From assembly GCF_036549475.1 (NCBI RefSeq), contig NZ_JAZHLI010000021.1, positions 1-64,000 of the forward strand: 64,000 nucleotides of DNA. The letters run 5' to 3'. This stretch comes from Aurantimonas sp036549475 (GTDB lineage: Bacteria; Pseudomonadota; Alphaproteobacteria; Rhizobiales; Rhizobiaceae). The position numbers and the translations under genes were made by a program. Under the pieces are notes generated by a model, which was not told where the DNA came from, made no database searches, and worked only from the letters and a program-made list of their open reading frames with translations. Of the stretch, positions 1 to 7,853 are shown one piece after another. Positions within the stretch are counted from its first letter, which is position 1, and each line of letters starts with the position of its first letter.

Positions 1-201
1 AAAATCGCCATCGCTCTCCACCATCGAAATCTCCTCCCGCAAGAATCAGAGGAGTTCGAAAGATTCAGCTCTTCAGCCGCTTGTCATCACCTTCTTCACC
101 CGATTGCCCTGGGTCGCAACCCAATTAGGGTTGAGCCGCCAATATTTTAACGGCTCCAAGAGGTAGTTCCAGGACGAGCGAGGACCCATGGCGTGTTGCT
201 G

Positions 202-816
202 TTATCCGCCGAGGGTCCGATCCTGCTTCTTGAACCAAGCCAATGCACGATCGAAGTGCTCCGGCCGAAATTCGGGCCAATGTTCATCGAGAACATAGAA
301 ATCGGCATAAGTTGATTGCACCGGCAAAAAACCGCTCAACCGGCGACCGCCGCCCCACCGAACAATCAAATCCAGTCTGGATACATCACTGGAGCGAATC
401 TGCCCTTCCTTAAGGCCGTCTAAGTCCCACTCCCAACCGTAGTTCGCCAGGAAGTTGACCTTGATGCCTTCGCCCTGACGGGTTCGATAGGCCTGAAGCT
501 CACCGGGAAACAGGGGGGATTTGTCATCCCCCACGACCAGCACGGCTGCACCCCTACGTGCGATTTCTGTTACGAAAGCTACGCAGGCCGCACGGAATGC
601 CTGGACCTGCGGCGAAGGTCGCTTGGTATTGTCCTGGGTAAACCCGTAAACGGAAACCTCCGAAATGCCTCGGCTTTTGCAGAGCTCGAAGAGGGCAAGG
701 CCAGGATCAAGCCCGAACTGATAGCCTTCTTCTTTTGACAGGCCCCGGTCGCCTGCCCAGCGTCGATTGCCGTCTGGAATGAACCCTATGTGCCCGGGCA
801 AAGACCGTCTTGTCAT
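202..816 (-). CDS. Short cis-prenyltransferase (undecaprenyl diphosphate synthase family)
   Basis: The 204-residue product belongs to the UppS family, which condenses isopentenyl diphosphate units onto a prenyl diphosphate to make long cis-polyprenyl carriers of cell-wall and O-antigen sugars. Visible motifs are HIGFIPDGNRRWA near the N-terminus (catalytic Asp), YGFTQDNTKRP, VNFLANYGWEWDL, and VRWGGGRRLSGFLPVQSTYA near the C-terminus. It is about 40-50 residues shorter than housekeeping UppS. The usual YAE glutamate is Asp (YADFY) and the FSSENW-type tryptophan is Thr. It stands alone on the minus strand beside phage debris, so a specialised or cargo role is more likely than the essential housekeeping gene. 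The family call is secure; the substrate is not. Confidence 0.85.
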   Translation of the reverse strand: MTRRSLPGHIGFIPDGNRRWAGDRGLSKEEGYQFGLDPGLALFELCKSRGISEVSVYGFTQDNTKRPSPQVQAFRAACVAFVTEIARRGAAVLVVGDDKSPLFPGELQAYRTRQGEGIKVNFLANYGWEWDLDGLKEGQIRSSDVSRLDLIVRWGGGRRLSGFLPVQSTYADFYVLDEHWPEFRPEHFDRALAWFKKQDRTLGG

Positions 817-963
817 GCTCTTCCTCAGCTAAGAGGCCGTTTCGAATGGGTTGAGCGGCCGAACTTCGTATGTTTCCGAAAGATTGCTCAAGCCGATATG
901 GAGAAAGTCATATGGACCGACCGCTCGCGAGCACATAGGCGCCGAGCGGCGGATCACCAGTGA

Positions 964-1020
964 GATCTGACCGAGGCGGAGTGGCGGGTGATATAACTGC
1001 ACCTCCTGCGGCCAGATCCG
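964..1020 (+). pseudogene. IS5-family transposase N-terminal scrap
   Basis: The reading frame gives DLTEAEWRVI, a stop, then LHLLRPDP. This resembles the first residues of IS5-type transposases (DLTDEEW-type start). It lies directly against the remnant of the next gene, and may mark the element that removed that gene's 5' end. It is very short, so the identification is tentative. Confidence 0.35.
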
Positions 1021-1139
1021 ACAGCACCCAAGTCATCGACCAATTGCTCCGCGCCATCGGCTATGCTGACGTGGCAGATGCTTGGAACGTGGTGAGCCGG
1101 GAGTGGGATTTATGCCTGATGAGCGCGTCGAAAACCTGA
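1012..1139 (+). pseudogene. 3' remnant of the 59018-59302 small gene family
   Basis: The frame reads SDSTQVIDQLLRAIGYADVA followed by DAWN, nearly the same as SDSAQVIDELLRAIGYGDVA plus DAWN in the gene at 59018-59302. Only the C-terminal half is present; the 5' part is replaced by IS5-like sequence. The matching DNA shows that the left part of this window and the region right of 58.9 kb share ancestry. Function of the family is unknown. Confidence 0.7.
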
Positions 1140-1306
1140 CAAGGTGGATGCAGCATTTTCAGGAGCAACGGGATTGGCTGCTTTCTCTCGACTGGGCGGA
1201 TGACAGAGGCGGCGCACAACAGACTGCGGATGAGATCGCCAAGACGATCGCGCTTTATCAAAAGCTGATCGAGAGGCGGCAAGCCCAGATCTCCGGACAT
1301 GACTGA
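1112..1306 (+). CDS. Small hypothetical protein
   Basis: A 64-residue acidic, helical-looking protein starting MPDERVENLTRWMQHF. The ATG at 1112 has a purine-rich CGGGAGTGGG upstream and is preferred to the TTG at 1082. It overlaps the start of the zinc-ribbon gene by 8 bases, indicating translational coupling in one operon. I do not recognise a family. Confidence 0.55.
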   Translation: MPDERVENLTRWMQHFQEQRDWLLSLDWADDRGGAQQTADEIAKTIALYQKLIERRQAQISGHD

Positions 1307-1503
1307 CCCGAACGCAATCGACACGCTCGGCAAGCTGGCCGACAACGAGATGGGTTGGTGCGGCGCGACAATCAGGGTGAGAACACGCGACAATCAAGAT
1401 GAGAGAGCTTCGCGGGCTCGGTTGCGAAGGGAGGGCGTAGCCCGACCGGAGGAACCGAGCCCGCGATGGCGCGAACTTTCGGGTTCGTGCCGCCCTGGCG
1501 GCC

Positions 1504-3060
1504 GTGCCGACCGGGCGATGGATAGGTCTTCACGTCATGAGGACCGCCATGCCCGGCCGACAGATCACCGACCACCAAATGAGGCTCTTCATGACATTGC
1601 GCCAAACCGACAATACGCCAATCGCCGCCGCGAAGGCCGGCTTCAGCACCGCCAGCGGCTACCGGATCGAGGCCGATCCTCGACCTCCCTCCACGAAACG
1701 GGCTCCGCGAACGCGGCGACGGCCCGATCCGCTCGAGCATGTCTTCGAAGCCGAGATCGTGCCGATGCTGGCCGCAGCGCCGCATCTGCGATCGATTGCC
1801 GTCTACGAGGAGATGCTGCGGCGCCATCCGGATCTTGGCGCCGGCATCCGCCGCACGATTGAACGGCGGGTCCGCCAATGGCGGGCGGTCCACGGTCCGG
1901 AGCAGGAGGTGATCTTCCGTCAGATCCACGAACCGGGCCGGCTCGGCCTGTCGGACTTCACCGACATGGCCGATCTGGGCGTGACGGTCGCCGGCGAGCC
2001 GCTCGACCACCGGCTCTATCACTTCCGGCTGGCCTATTCCGGCTTCGAGCATGCCCACGTCATCCTCGGCGGTGAGAGCTATGTGGCCTTGGCCGAGGGA
2101 CTGCAAAATGCCCTGTGGTCGTTGGGCGGGGCACCGTTCGAGCACCGCAGCGACAGCCTCTCGGCCGCCTTCCGCAATCTCGATCGCAACGCCCGGGACG
2201 ATCTGACCTGCCGCTACGACGCGCTCTGTGCCCATTACCGGATGGAGCCGTCGCGTAACAACCCTGGCATCGCCCATGAGAACGGGGTGATCGAAAGCGT
2301 GCACGGGCATCTCAAGCGGGCTGTCGAAGATGCTCTTCTGCTGCGCGCCTCGCGCGACTTCGCCGATCTGGTTCAGTACCGCCGCTTCATCGACGAGATC
2401 GTCAGCCGCCACAACACCCGCCGTGCCAAGCTGATCGATGCAGAGCGGGCGAAACTGAACAAGCTTCCCGACCGGCGTACCGAGGATTACGAAGCGACCG
2501 TGGTGCGGGTCACCAGCTCGAGCGGATTCACCTTGCGCAAGGTGTTCTACTCAGTGCCATCCCGGCTCGTCGGCCAACGTTTGCGGGTCCGTCTCTACGA
2601 GGACCGTCTCGACCTCTTCCTCGGCGCGACGCCGCTGATGACGCTGCCCCGCGGGCGGCCTGGCGCGAACGGCAAGCACGGTCACGTCGTCGACTACCGG
2701 CACGTGATCCATTCCCTGCGCAAGAAGCCCATGGCGCTTTTGGGCCTGGTCTACCGCGACCAGCTCTTTCCGCGAGACGCCTACCGGCGAACCTTCGAGG
2801 TCCTGATCGAGGCGCTTGTCGAGCGTCAGGCTTGCCGCCTCATGGTCGAGATCCTGGCCTTGGCCCATGAACGCGCCTGCGAAGGCGAGCTTGCGGCCAC
2901 CCTTCATGCAGATCTTGAGGCCAGGCGTCTGCCCGACATCGCTCGTCTGCGGGCGCGCTTCACGCCAGATCCTGCCAGCCTGCCGAAGATCACCGTCGCG
3001 GTCGTTCCGCTCGAAGCCTATCAGGCGCTGCTCGGCCCCGCCGCGGGAGATGTCGCATGA
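1504..3060 (+). CDS. istA: IS21-family transposase IstA
   Basis: The 518-residue product is a DDE-type transposase with an N-terminal helix-turn-helix region and an integrase core. LSDFTDM holds the first catalytic Asp and the NPGIAHENGVIESVHGHLK segment holds the catalytic Glu. The C-terminal region is the beta-barrel seen in IstA (residues ~320-400). It overlaps istB by 4 bases, the usual IS21 arrangement. It acts with IstB to insert the element. Confidence 0.93.
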   Translation: MPTGRWIGLHVMRTAMPGRQITDHQMRLFMTLRQTDNTPIAAAKAGFSTASGYRIEADPRPPSTKRAPRTRRRPDPLEHVFEAEIVPMLAAAPHLRSIAVYEEMLRRHPDLGAGIRRTIERRVRQWRAVHGPEQEVIFRQIHEPGRLGLSDFTDMADLGVTVAGEPLDHRLYHFRLAYSGFEHAHVILGGESYVALAEGLQNALWSLGGAPFEHRSDSLSAAFRNLDRNARDDLTCRYDALCAHYRMEPSRNNPGIAHENGVIESVHGHLKRAVEDALLLRASRDFADLVQYRRFIDEIVSRHNTRRAKLIDAERAKLNKLPDRRTEDYEATVVRVTSSSGFTLRKVFYSVPSRLVGQRLRVRLYEDRLDLFLGATPLMTLPRGRPGANGKHGHVVDYRHVIHSLRKKPMALLGLVYRDQLFPRDAYRRTFEVLIEALVERQACRLMVEILALAHERACEGELAATLHADLEARRLPDIARLRARFTPDPASLPKITVAVVPLEAYQALLGPAAGDVA

Positions 3061-3863
3061 CCGTCTCCTCCGTCGACGTCGAACGCCTGTCGCTGATGTT
3101 GAACGAACTGCGCCTCCCGGCCACCAAGATGCTGTGGGCGCAGTTCGCCGAACGCTCCGACAAGGAGGGCTGGCCCGCCGCCCGCTTCCTGGCCACCATC
3201 GCCGAGCACGAGATCGCCGAACGAGCCCGGCGGCGCATCGAGCGGCATCTCGCCGATGCCCGTCTGCCGACCGGAAAAACGCTCGACGGCTTTAGCTTCG
3301 AGGCCGTGCCGATGGTCTCCAGGGCACAGGTCATGGCACTTTGCGCTGGAGACAGTTGGCTCGATAACGGCGCCAACCTGATCCTCTTCGGGCCGCCCGG
3401 TTCGGGAAAGTCGCATCTGGCGGCCGCCATCGGCCTGGCCCTCGTCGAGAACGGCTGGCGGGTCCTCTTCGCCCGCACCACCGATCTCGTCCAGAAGCTT
3501 CAGGTCGCCCGCCGCGAACTCGCCCTCGAAGCGGCCATTGCCAAGCTCGACAAGTATCATCTGCTGATCCTCGACGATCTCGCCTACGTCACAAAGGACC
3601 AGGCCGAGACCAGCGTGCTGTTCGAACTCATCAGCACCCGGTACGAGCGGCGCTCCCTGCTGGTCACCGCGAACCAGCCCTTTGGAGAATGGAACAGGAT
3701 CTTTCCAGATGCCGCCATGACCGTCGCCGCGGTCGACCGTCTGGTTCACCACGCGACCATCTTCGAGATGAACGTCGAGAGCTACAGACGCAGAACCGCT
3801 ATCGAGAACCGCCGCGGTCCTGGCAGACCACCTCAACGCGCCACTCCCAAAACAGCACAATGA
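3057..3863 (+). CDS. istB: IS21-family helper ATPase IstB
   Basis: The 268-residue AAA+ ATPase is DnaC-like and selects the target for IstA. Walker A is GPPGSGKSH (~residue 117) and Walker B is LLILDDLAYV (~residue 165). Sensor residues are in SLLVTANQPF. Its ATGA start overlaps the istA stop. Length is typical for the family. Confidence 0.93.
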   Translation: MTVSSVDVERLSLMLNELRLPATKMLWAQFAERSDKEGWPAARFLATIAEHEIAERARRRIERHLADARLPTGKTLDGFSFEAVPMVSRAQVMALCAGDSWLDNGANLILFGPPGSGKSHLAAAIGLALVENGWRVLFARTTDLVQKLQVARRELALEAAIAKLDKYHLLILDDLAYVTKDQAETSVLFELISTRYERRSLLVTANQPFGEWNRIFPDAAMTVAAVDRLVHHATIFEMNVESYRRRTAIENRRGPGRPPQRATPKTAQ

Positions 3864-4197
3864 TTGTCGCTCCGCGTCAATCAACCTGAACGGCCCTTGC
3901 CATCGGCGCCACCGACGGCAACAATCTACATCGCCGCGACGCCGGATCTCTCACCCAGATCGTCGCTCGCTTCTCATCCAGATTGTCGCGATACAGGTTG
4001 GTATGGGCCTGCAATGGCTGCCACCGCACGCTTGGCCTGACCCTCGACGAGGCCATTAATCGATGGGGCCGGAATCAGGTGTTCGTGCAATGGGCGCCGC
4101 CGCTGAAATGCATAGGCTGCGGCAGCCGGGACATCAGCATGCGAGTGCAGGCGAAGGTGCCGGGGCGACGGGGCATGGGTAAAGGGTTCGCGAATTC

Positions 4198-4245
4198 ATG
4201 ATCCGTCGCGGCAAGTCGCGCAAGCGGTGCATATTCATTCCCTAA
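4198..4245 (+). pseudogene. 5' remnant of the 60370-60615 gene family
   Basis: The frame MIRRGKSRKRCIFIP starts inside the stop of the zinc-ribbon gene, exactly as the gene at 60370 (MIRRLLVRIF) starts inside the stop of its zinc-ribbon neighbour. Only ~15 residues remain before a stop. It shows the same two-gene arrangement at both ends of the window. Confidence 0.5.
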
Positions 4246-4301
4246 TGTGCTCCTCGGAATTTCGTGCCATGCTAGCCCACTTTGCAGCCGGGAGGACGAG
4301 C

Positions 4302-4439
4302 ATGGGTAAGGGAAGTCGTGAAGAGAAAAAGCCGAAGAAGGTGGTCGAAAAGGCAAACGCGTCAGCCCCCAGCACAAAAGGATTGCCAGCCGGGCCTATA
4401 AAGCCGTCCGCCCCAGCGAAGAGCACAAAGAAGAAATAG
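4302..4439 (+). CDS. Lysine-rich small basic protein
   Basis: A 45-residue protein, MGKGSREEKKPKK followed by Ala/Pro/Lys-rich sequence ending KSTKKK. The ATG at 4302 has GGAGG at 4291-4295. Small MGKG...KKPKK proteins are common in Rhizobiales; their role is unknown. It is disordered and basic, so nucleic-acid binding is possible but not shown. Confidence 0.6.
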   Translation: MGKGSREEKKPKKVVEKANASAPSTKGLPAGPIKPSAPAKSTKKK

Positions 4440-4580
4440 CTGCAGGACCAATAGAGCCAGTTAGACATTGAAGCGCGTTACCGCGCGGAGGAGTGCAGGT
4501 CGCTGGGCATACGTGTAAACGGGATGATGCGCGCTTTACCCCCTCCCGTTGTCGGGGGGGCATCTTTCTCTTTCCCTGCG

Positions 4581-5117
4581 CTAGCCTGCCACTTCCCCGT
4601 CCTTCCGGTCACCGCGCGCTACGATCTGCAGCGCGTCGTCCGGTAGCGGTCGCTGCAGCGCCGACGCCTCCGTCCACTCGGCCCGCATCCAGACGTCCAT
4701 TTCCTCCGGTTCTGTGAAGATGACGGGCATCGCCTTCGGATGGATTGGCGCAACGACCGAATTGGGATCGGTGGTCAGGAAGCCGTAAAGGTCGGCGTTC
4801 ACCTCCCCCTCCTTCGTCTTCCGCACGCTCGTCCAGTTTGTCCAGATCCCAGCGAACGCCTGCGGCGACTTCACGTTGCGGACGTTGGTGACGCCGCTGT
4901 CGACCTTGCGGCCCTTCAGCTCGAACTGCGGTGACGGCATGCCCCAGCGCATCATCGTCAGCTCGCGCTCGCCATCGGCGGCAGTGCGAACAACCGGTGC
5001 GGCATAGTCCGGGAAGACGCCGGGCAGCGACGGCAGATTACCCGTTCTGTCCCGCATGGCGCGGGTGAACTCGAGGATCGCCGTCTGGCCCTTGGTGATG
5101 GAATAGATATTGCACAT
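4581..5117 (-). CDS. SRAP (YedK/HMCES) family protein with internal deletion
   Basis: SRAP proteins form a thiazolidine crosslink from Cys2 to abasic sites in single-stranded DNA. The product (178 aa) begins MCNIY, so Cys2 is present. NVRN supplies the conserved Asn and APIH the conserved His. Between NVRNVKSP and FAGIW roughly 40-50 residues normally found in the family are missing. That block contains the CxxP...FxE stretch with the catalytic Glu (Glu105 in YedK). The deletion is in frame. The protein is therefore probably impaired. Confidence 0.82.
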   Translation of the reverse strand: MCNIYSITKGQTAILEFTRAMRDRTGNLPSLPGVFPDYAAPVVRTAADGERELTMMRWGMPSPQFELKGRKVDSGVTNVRNVKSPQAFAGIWTNWTSVRKTKEGEVNADLYGFLTTDPNSVVAPIHPKAMPVIFTEPEEMDVWMRAEWTEASALQRPLPDDALQIVARGDRKDGEVAG

Positions 5118-5141
5118 GCCGGAGAGATAGGGCGAAGCAAG

Positions 5142-5173
5142 AAAAAGCCGCCGCCCCCAGGAGACGCGGCGGC
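5142..5173 (-). terminator. Rho-independent terminator (minus strand)
   Basis: A perfect GCCGCCG/CGGCGGC stem (5147-5153 with 5167-5173) is followed on the minus strand by TTTTT. It lies between the CsbD and SRAP genes and would stop minus-strand transcripts before the SRAP gene. Confidence 0.7.
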
Positions 5174-5248
5174 TCGGCCAGATGGTCAGTTCGCAAGATC
5201 CAGAAGGTCGGCACCCCCGTTGCGAGCAGGCTAACGGATAGCTGAAAC

Positions 5249-5285
5249 CAAAAAAGCCCCGACCACCTGTTGAGGCAGCCAGGGC
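5249..5285 (-). terminator. Terminator after csbD-like gene
   Basis: On the minus strand GCCCTGGCTGCC pairs with GGTGGTCGGGGC (12 bp including G-T wobbles), followed by TTTTTT. It is 24 bp downstream of the CsbD stop. Confidence 0.7.
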
Positions 5286-5309
5286 ATGATGCTCACTCAG
5301 GCGGATGAC

Positions 5310-5516
5310 TTACATATCGCTGCGCCCAGCTGCCCACTCATCCACCTGCCGGTGGGCCTCTTCCTTCTCGACGCCGTATGCTTCCTGGATCCGTCCGGCA
5401 AGCATGTCCTTGTTCCCTTCGATCCGGTCGAGATCGTCGTCGGTCAGCTTGCCCCACTGTGCCTTCGCGCTGCCCTTGAACTGCTTCCACTTTCCTTCGA
5501 TCTGATCCCAGTTCAT
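5310..5516 (-). CDS. CsbD family stress-response protein
   Basis: A 68-residue protein starting MNWDQIEGKWKQFKGSAK, with the CsbD motif GKLTDDDLDRIEG and a C-terminal GRIQEAYGVEKEEA. The start at 5516 has GGGAGGAAA just upstream, so longer reading frames are rejected. CsbD proteins are small, soluble, stress-induced proteins of unknown mechanism. It is a common host gene and could be host DNA or cargo. Confidence 0.92.
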   Translation of the reverse strand: MNWDQIEGKWKQFKGSAKAQWGKLTDDDLDRIEGNKDMLAGRIQEAYGVEKEEAHRQVDEWAAGRSDM

Positions 5517-5606
5517 GATTTTCCTCCCATTGTGGACGTGGGCATACAACGTGGAGCCTGAGACGGCAGTTCCGCTAGGTCCGCACAATGAATCGATTGG
5601 CAAAGA

Positions 5607-5652
5607 GCTGAAACGACAGAAGGCCCGACCACCCACGAAGGGCAGCGGGGCC
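5607..5652. repeat. 46-bp hairpin-bearing repeat, copy 1
   Basis: This 46-base stretch matches 60727-60772 at all but four positions. The centre forms a hairpin (GGCCCG...GGGGCC) around the common loop CACCCACGAAGGGCA. It lies at the right edge of the accessory block before the lysis genes in both prophages 1 and 3. Confidence 0.75.
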
Positions 5653-5679
5653 GGATAGGTCCATGATGACGGGTGAAGG

Positions 5680-6144
5680 CTAGTCGCGGCCGCCGCGCTT
5701 GCGCAGCTCGGCCTCCAGTTCTTCCGTGCGGTGTTTGTAGGCGTCCCGCTCGCGTTCGGTCTTCTCCCGCTCCCGCCTCTCCCTGTCCTCTTCCTCGCGC
5801 TCGGTGAGGACGTTGGTGCGGTTGACGTTGGCCGACAGGGCCTCGACCGCGGCGACCATGGCCTTGAGGGTTTCCACCCGCGCCTTGCCGACGGTCTCGC
5901 TGTCCCGGTGGATCGTCAGGAGAGTCAGGTTGATCGCCTCGATCGACGCGGCCAGATCCCGAACCGACGAGCTATCGACCAGCGCCCCGGCCACCTGGGT
6001 GTAGGTCTCTGTCTCGCTTGCTGCCTTGCCTCTCTTCAGACTCAGCTTGGCGACGATGCCAGTGATGACGGCTGCGAGGAACCCGCCGATGTAGACCCCA
6101 AACTGATTGAGGAAATCAGGGTCCGTAGGTGCCGCCATTGCCAC
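5680..6144 (-). CDS. Rz-like membrane-anchored coiled-coil protein
   Basis: The 154-residue protein has one N-terminal membrane segment (YIGGFLAAVITGIVAKLSL) followed by a long charged coiled coil rich in RER/EEE (residues ~110-150). It follows a holin-like segment and overlaps it by 29 bases, as lysis genes do. Proteins at 19470-19820 and 62304-62711 have the same layout. A spanin-like role in lysis is inferred from position and shape only. Confidence 0.55.
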   Translation of the reverse strand: MAMAAPTDPDFLNQFGVYIGGFLAAVITGIVAKLSLKRGKAASETETYTQVAGALVDSSSVRDLAASIEAINLTLLTIHRDSETVGKARVETLKAMVAAVEALSANVNRTNVLTEREEEDRERREREKTERERDAYKHRTEELEAELRKRGGRD

Positions 6145-7850
6145 AGGCCCCCTTGTCGTGAAGAATCCGGGTGAGGCTGTAGAGGGCGAGCATCGACAGC
6201 ATGAAGTAGGCCCAGAGGCCGGTCGACAAGAGCCCGGTCAGGATGAACGATATCCCGAAGCCGGTCGTGAGCATGGCGTAGACGATGACGCCCATGAAGG
6301 CGCAGCCGGCGCGCACGGTCGAGGTCAGCGTCTGCGGCTGCCGGCTGTAGATGATCGTGACGTGCAGGTCGGGCACGATGTCCGTCATGCCCTGAGACTT
6401 GGCCCACGCCGTGATGTCGGCCGCATTCACCACATCCCGCCGCACATACAGCGTCCGGGGCGCCGCATCGTTCGCCGCCGCCTGCATCCGGGTCACATTG
6501 CCCGGCGCCTGCTGTGCAGCCCGTGCCGCCTCTTCCGCCGCCGTCGCCTTCTCGCTGAAGTCGATCGCGTCGCCTTCGGCTTCGTCCAGTGCGTTCTCGA
6601 AGCCGGGGTACAGCCCGTCCTCGATGATCTGGTTCTGCCGGCCCTTGGCGAGCGCGCTGTCGGGCATGACGCCAGAGTTGATGTCGATCTGGAACGCCTG
6701 CGCTTTCTTCAGCGCGACGTCCGCCTTCTCGGCCTCCGACATTTGCGAAAGCGGCGACCACTCATAGTGGATTTCCGACGGGCGGGAGCCAATGCCAGAG
6801 CGGATCAGCGCCTCGTCGAGCGTGTAGATCGCCGGCTGCAGCTCCAGCTTCTGCATGCTCTCGATGCGATCGTGGTAATTCTTCATGTCGCTCTCGCCGG
6901 TGGCATTCATGCCGGCAGGCGACTGCCCCAGGAGGCGAGTGGCCGGAATGTCGGCCGCACCTGAGACGATGATCAGGAACTGCTGCAACACCTCGGGCAG
7001 CTGGGAGAAGCTGATCTGCTTCCGGTCGTAGGTCTCGTTGGCGTCCCGGATCAGGGATCCGGTTCACCGACTTGCCGACGTTCGCCAGCGTGAAGCGCTC
7101 CAGCAAGCGGCTGCGGTAATCCGGGTCGGCGACCATCGACATGAAGTCCGGCACGCCGAAGACATCGATGTTGGCTTCGAACACCAGGCTCGCGATGTTG
7201 GCCGCTGTGCTGTCCGCGTTCTTGATCGCGTCGAACACCGCCTGCAGAGAGCTTTCGCCCCAGCCGCGGTTCGGGCCCTTCGCAAGCCAGACGTCCGGGT
7301 GCGGCTGCCCCACGAACACCGCCAGACGCGACGGGTGGATGTTGGCGAACATGGTGGCGCCGGTGACCTGATAGTCCTTCGGCCGCCCATAGGTTTCCGC
7401 CAGCGCGTCCTGGTTCAGTTCGCCGGCAATGACCTCACGGCGCGAGAGGACCGTCAGATACTTCAGCCCGCCCTTGCCGATCCCGTTCAAACGCAACGGC
7501 TCTTCCGGCGACTGGTCCGTTCCCATGTAGATTGCCGCGCCGCCCCACAGCCGCGCCTTAATGCGCGCGTCGAGGAGCTTCTGCCACAGACCGAGCCGCT
7601 TTTCCTCGGCCTCGATGGCCTCGATCTGCTTGTTGTCGGCCTGCCAGTCCCGGCCCTTGCGGATCGAGTCCATCGCCGGGATGTTGACGATCTTCTGCGG
7701 CAGCCATGACCCCTGATAGGCGTAGAGCAATTGCTCGTCCGTCAGGAACGACGGGCCGTAGTAGGTTCCGGCCGCCTTGTCCCGGGTCGGATCCCCCATG
7801 CCGGAGGTCAGCGCCAGAAGGCTATCCGTCTGAAACTGGGTGCCGGTCAT
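6116..7850 (-). pseudogene. DUF1073 phage portal with partial Acb1-like domain, frameshifted and fused to a holin-like protein
   Basis: The N-terminal part (from 7850) is a DUF1073-type portal. Near 7058 an extra C shifts the frame: removing one C gives NRILIRDANETYDRKQISF and rejoins the second part. Then follows an Acb1-like (2H phosphoesterase, anti-CBASS) region with one HVT motif (LHVTIIYS). The second HxT motif is missing because the sequence jumps near 6330 into a four-helix hydrophobic protein (GCAFMGVIVYAMLTTGF). Portal genes normally precede the capsid, so a deletion must have removed the head and tail genes. Confidence 0.85.
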
Positions 7851-7853
7851 CGG

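Larger units (their letters stand above)
1359..3995 (+). mobile_element. IS21-family insertion sequence, complete
   Basis: The element is 2637 bp and carries istA and istB. Its ends are TG...CA: the left end begins TGCGGCGCGACAATC and the right end, read in reverse, begins TGTATCGCGACAATC. Further copies of the CGACAATC/GATGAGA-type motif lie just inside both ends, as is usual for IS21 multiple binding sites. A 6-bp target duplication GGTTGG is present at 1353-1358 and 3996-4001. Both genes are open, so it looks intact and recent. Confidence 0.92.
1299..4201 (+). pseudogene. Zinc-ribbon protein gene split by the IS21 element
   Basis: The first part (1299-1358) encodes AIDTLGKLADNEMG and the second part (3996-4201) encodes VWACNGC, a CIGCGS motif and VQAKVPGRR. 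Together they match the intact copies at 19091-19357 and 60074-60373. Two CxxC pairs suggest one bound zinc. The IS21 element sits between the halves, flanked by GGTTGG on both sides. Removing the element and one repeat leaves the halves one base out of frame, so the gene may already have been frameshifted, or one base is missing in the read. Confidence 0.85.
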
